Positions 63,186 to 64,000 of a stretch of 64,000 nt of DNA are shown one piece after another. Location: NCBI RefSeq assembly GCF_022559585.1, contig NZ_CP087114.1, positions 2,426,501-2,490,500 on the forward strand, given 5' to 3'. The notes under the pieces are model-generated. The model was not told where the DNA came from. It ran no database searches and saw nothing but the letters and a program-made list of their open reading frames with translations. This DNA comes from Bartonella machadoae (GTDB taxonomy: Bacteria; Pseudomonadota; Alphaproteobacteria; Rhizobiales; Rhizobiaceae). The translations under genes were made by a program, and so were the position numbers. The first letter of the stretch is position 1. Each line of letters opens with the position of its first letter.

Positions 63186-64000
63186 TGCACCTCCACCGCT
63201 TGCTTTTCTAAATAGGCGCAAAAACGCGCCCGCGTTTGCTCATTCGCCCTTTGCCACACCCCCAATAATTGGGCAAAAATCCGTTCCTGTTCATTAATTT
63301 GCGGGGGCGTATTAATCCCATTGACCAAATCAAAAGCCCGTCGCAAATCCCCCTCAACCTGTTGAAACGCAACCGCCACTCTCCGCTGTGCCAACGGCTC
63401 CATCTTTGCCAATTTTAACAATTGTGCCTGATTATCCGCCAAGGCGGTCCCACGCAAAACCGACCGCAATTCCGGCTGTAAATGCTGCGCAATCTTTGTT
63501 AAATAATGTACTGCGCGTTTCGATAAACCAATGCGGTCCGCCACATGTTTAGCAAAAGGGTAAACTTTACCCAATTGCTCTTCATCATGCAATTGTGCAA
63601 ACTTTGCACTATTGCTACTCCTTTGAGCAATTCGGTCAACTTGACCGAATTCCTCCAAAGACCCATCATTTGGCAAAGGTGCAACTTGCACCTTTGCTAC
63701 TTCGTCCCCTTCACGGGCGATTTCATTGTCATTTGAAGAGGCATTATCACTGATTTGAGCAATAGGGTAAACTTTACCCAATTGCTCTTTTTTGCTTTTA
63801 TGCTGGTTACTACCGTCCCCACCACGTTGAATCTCCCCATACTTCTTCTCCCACAATTCACGGTAGGTCTGGACAAACAAAGCACGGTCAATAACAGATA
63901 ATTCATTACGAAACAGATTTTCCGCAACCTCTAATAGTGCAGCATTCTCCTTATCCGCTTGCACAACAACCGCATCAATTTCGCCAAAACCCAAAAGCGC
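63182..64000 (-). CDS. ParB-like early protein, partial, with palindrome-encoded repeats
   Basis: At least 272 residues; the frame is open to the window edge. LGFGEIDAVVVQADKENAALLEVAENL and RNELSVIDRALFVQTYRELWEKKYG match the ParB/Spo0J N-terminal domain, and RIGLSKRAVHYLTKIAQHL the HTH. Between them the linker is about 100 residues, longer than usual, and contains EQLGKVYPIAQ, AKVQVAPLPND, EEFGQVDRIAQ and EEQLGKVYPFAK. These four peptides are encoded by four palindromes (63551-63787) of the same family as at 30385-30702. Function in Mu-like phages unknown. Confidence 0.8.
   Translation of the reverse strand, partial: ALLGFGEIDAVVVQADKENAALLEVAENLFRNELSVIDRALFVQTYRELWEKKYGEIQRGGDGSNQHKSKKEQLGKVYPIAQISDNASSNDNEIAREGDEVAKVQVAPLPNDGSLEEFGQVDRIAQRSSNSAKFAQLHDEEQLGKVYPFAKHVADRIGLSKRAVHYLTKIAQHLQPELRSVLRGTALADNQAQLLKLAKMEPLAQRRVAVAFQQVEGDLRRAFDLVNGINTPPQINEQERIFAQLLGVWQRANEQTRARFCAYLEKQAVEVQ
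63551..63787. repeat. Four in-frame palindromes (family P) within the ParB-like gene
   Basis: Centred at 63565 (AGCAAAAGGGTAAA..), 63640 (perfect AATTCGGTCAA/TTGACCGAATT), 63685 (perfect GCAAAGGTGCAA/TTGCACCTTTGC) and 63772 (GAGCAATAGGGTAAA..), with arm lengths of 11-15 bp and a single central C. They use the same cores as the terminal cluster and stay in the same reading frame. Imperfect matches are mostly single mismatches. Confidence 0.85.

Larger units (their letters stand above)
29945..64000 (-). mobile_element. Mu-like transposable prophage (right part, continues beyond window)
   Basis: All genes from 63,994 to 30,712 lie on the minus strand and follow the order of Mu-type phages: ParB-like, transposase A, ATPase B, GemA, Mor, lysis, terminases, portal, F, protease/scaffold, capsid, contractile tail. 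The tail module is of the P2 type (V, W, J, I, sheath, tube, E/E', tape measure, U, X, D), as in BcepMu-like phages. The left limit is taken at TG 29945, where four TGTAGCTTG repeats begin. The base composition is visibly richer in G+C than the flanking host DNA. Repressor, ner and the other end lie beyond 64,000. No gene in the visible part is clearly broken, so the phage may be active. Confidence 0.92.

Overview
The window looks like the chromosome of a Bartonella-type alphaproteobacterium. The host part is AT-rich. Its gene blocks are rhizobial (argH-lptM-lysA-DUF4175, tlpA divergent from argH, a CenR-like regulator, large NAD-glutamate dehydrogenase). A mitofilin-like/hemY pair survives without the hemC/hemD genes expected beside it, which fits a heme-requiring Bartonella. 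Genus is inference; species cannot be fixed from this sequence.

Positions 1-29,940 are host backbone: glutamate dehydrogenase (3' part), a DUF2125 gene with a homopolymer frameshift and a duplicated tail, a glutamine amidotransferase, hemY, a mitofilin-like protein, tsaD, an EVE protein, prephenate dehydrogenase, YihY, an UPF0178 protein, TlpA, argH, lptM, lysA, a DUF4175 protein, a methyltransferase, a CenR-like response regulator lacking its phosphoacceptor Asp, holA, a three-gene ABC importer and tRNA-Gly(GCC). The long gaps between these genes carry at least seven degenerate copies of a P4-type tyrosine integrase gene, some in inverted pairs. Two of these clusters lie beside partial duplications of the neighbouring host gene.

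From about 29,945 to beyond the right edge lies a Mu-like transposable prophage, all on the minus strand, so it reads from right to left. The early region (64,000-57,164) encodes a ParB-like protein, an accessory protein, transposase A, the ATPase B, small early proteins, DUF3164, GemA and a Mor-type activator. Then come lysis (endolysin, holin candidate, overlapping Rz/Rz1), DNA packaging and head (DUF2730, gp26-like, small and large terminase, portal, protein F with a C-terminal nuclease-like domain, protease/scaffold, decoration protein, capsid), and a P2-like contractile tail (completion protein, V, W, J, I, DUF4815, polyglycine fibre, sheath, tube, E/E' frameshift gene, tape measure, U, X, D). 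The repressor, ner and the left phage end must lie beyond 64,000.

Three nearly identical 24-bp dyads stand 44-57 bp upstream of the lysis, protease/head and sheath operons and look like late promoters bound by the Mor-type activator. The most unusual feature is a family of eleven 19-31-bp palindromes with core GGTnnAA(C/G)TTnnACC-like symmetry: seven sit in the terminal non-coding region of the prophage and four lie inside the ParB-like gene, where they are translated as repeated peptides. A 201-bp triple tandem repeat, each unit holding a small ORF, separates the F and protease genes.
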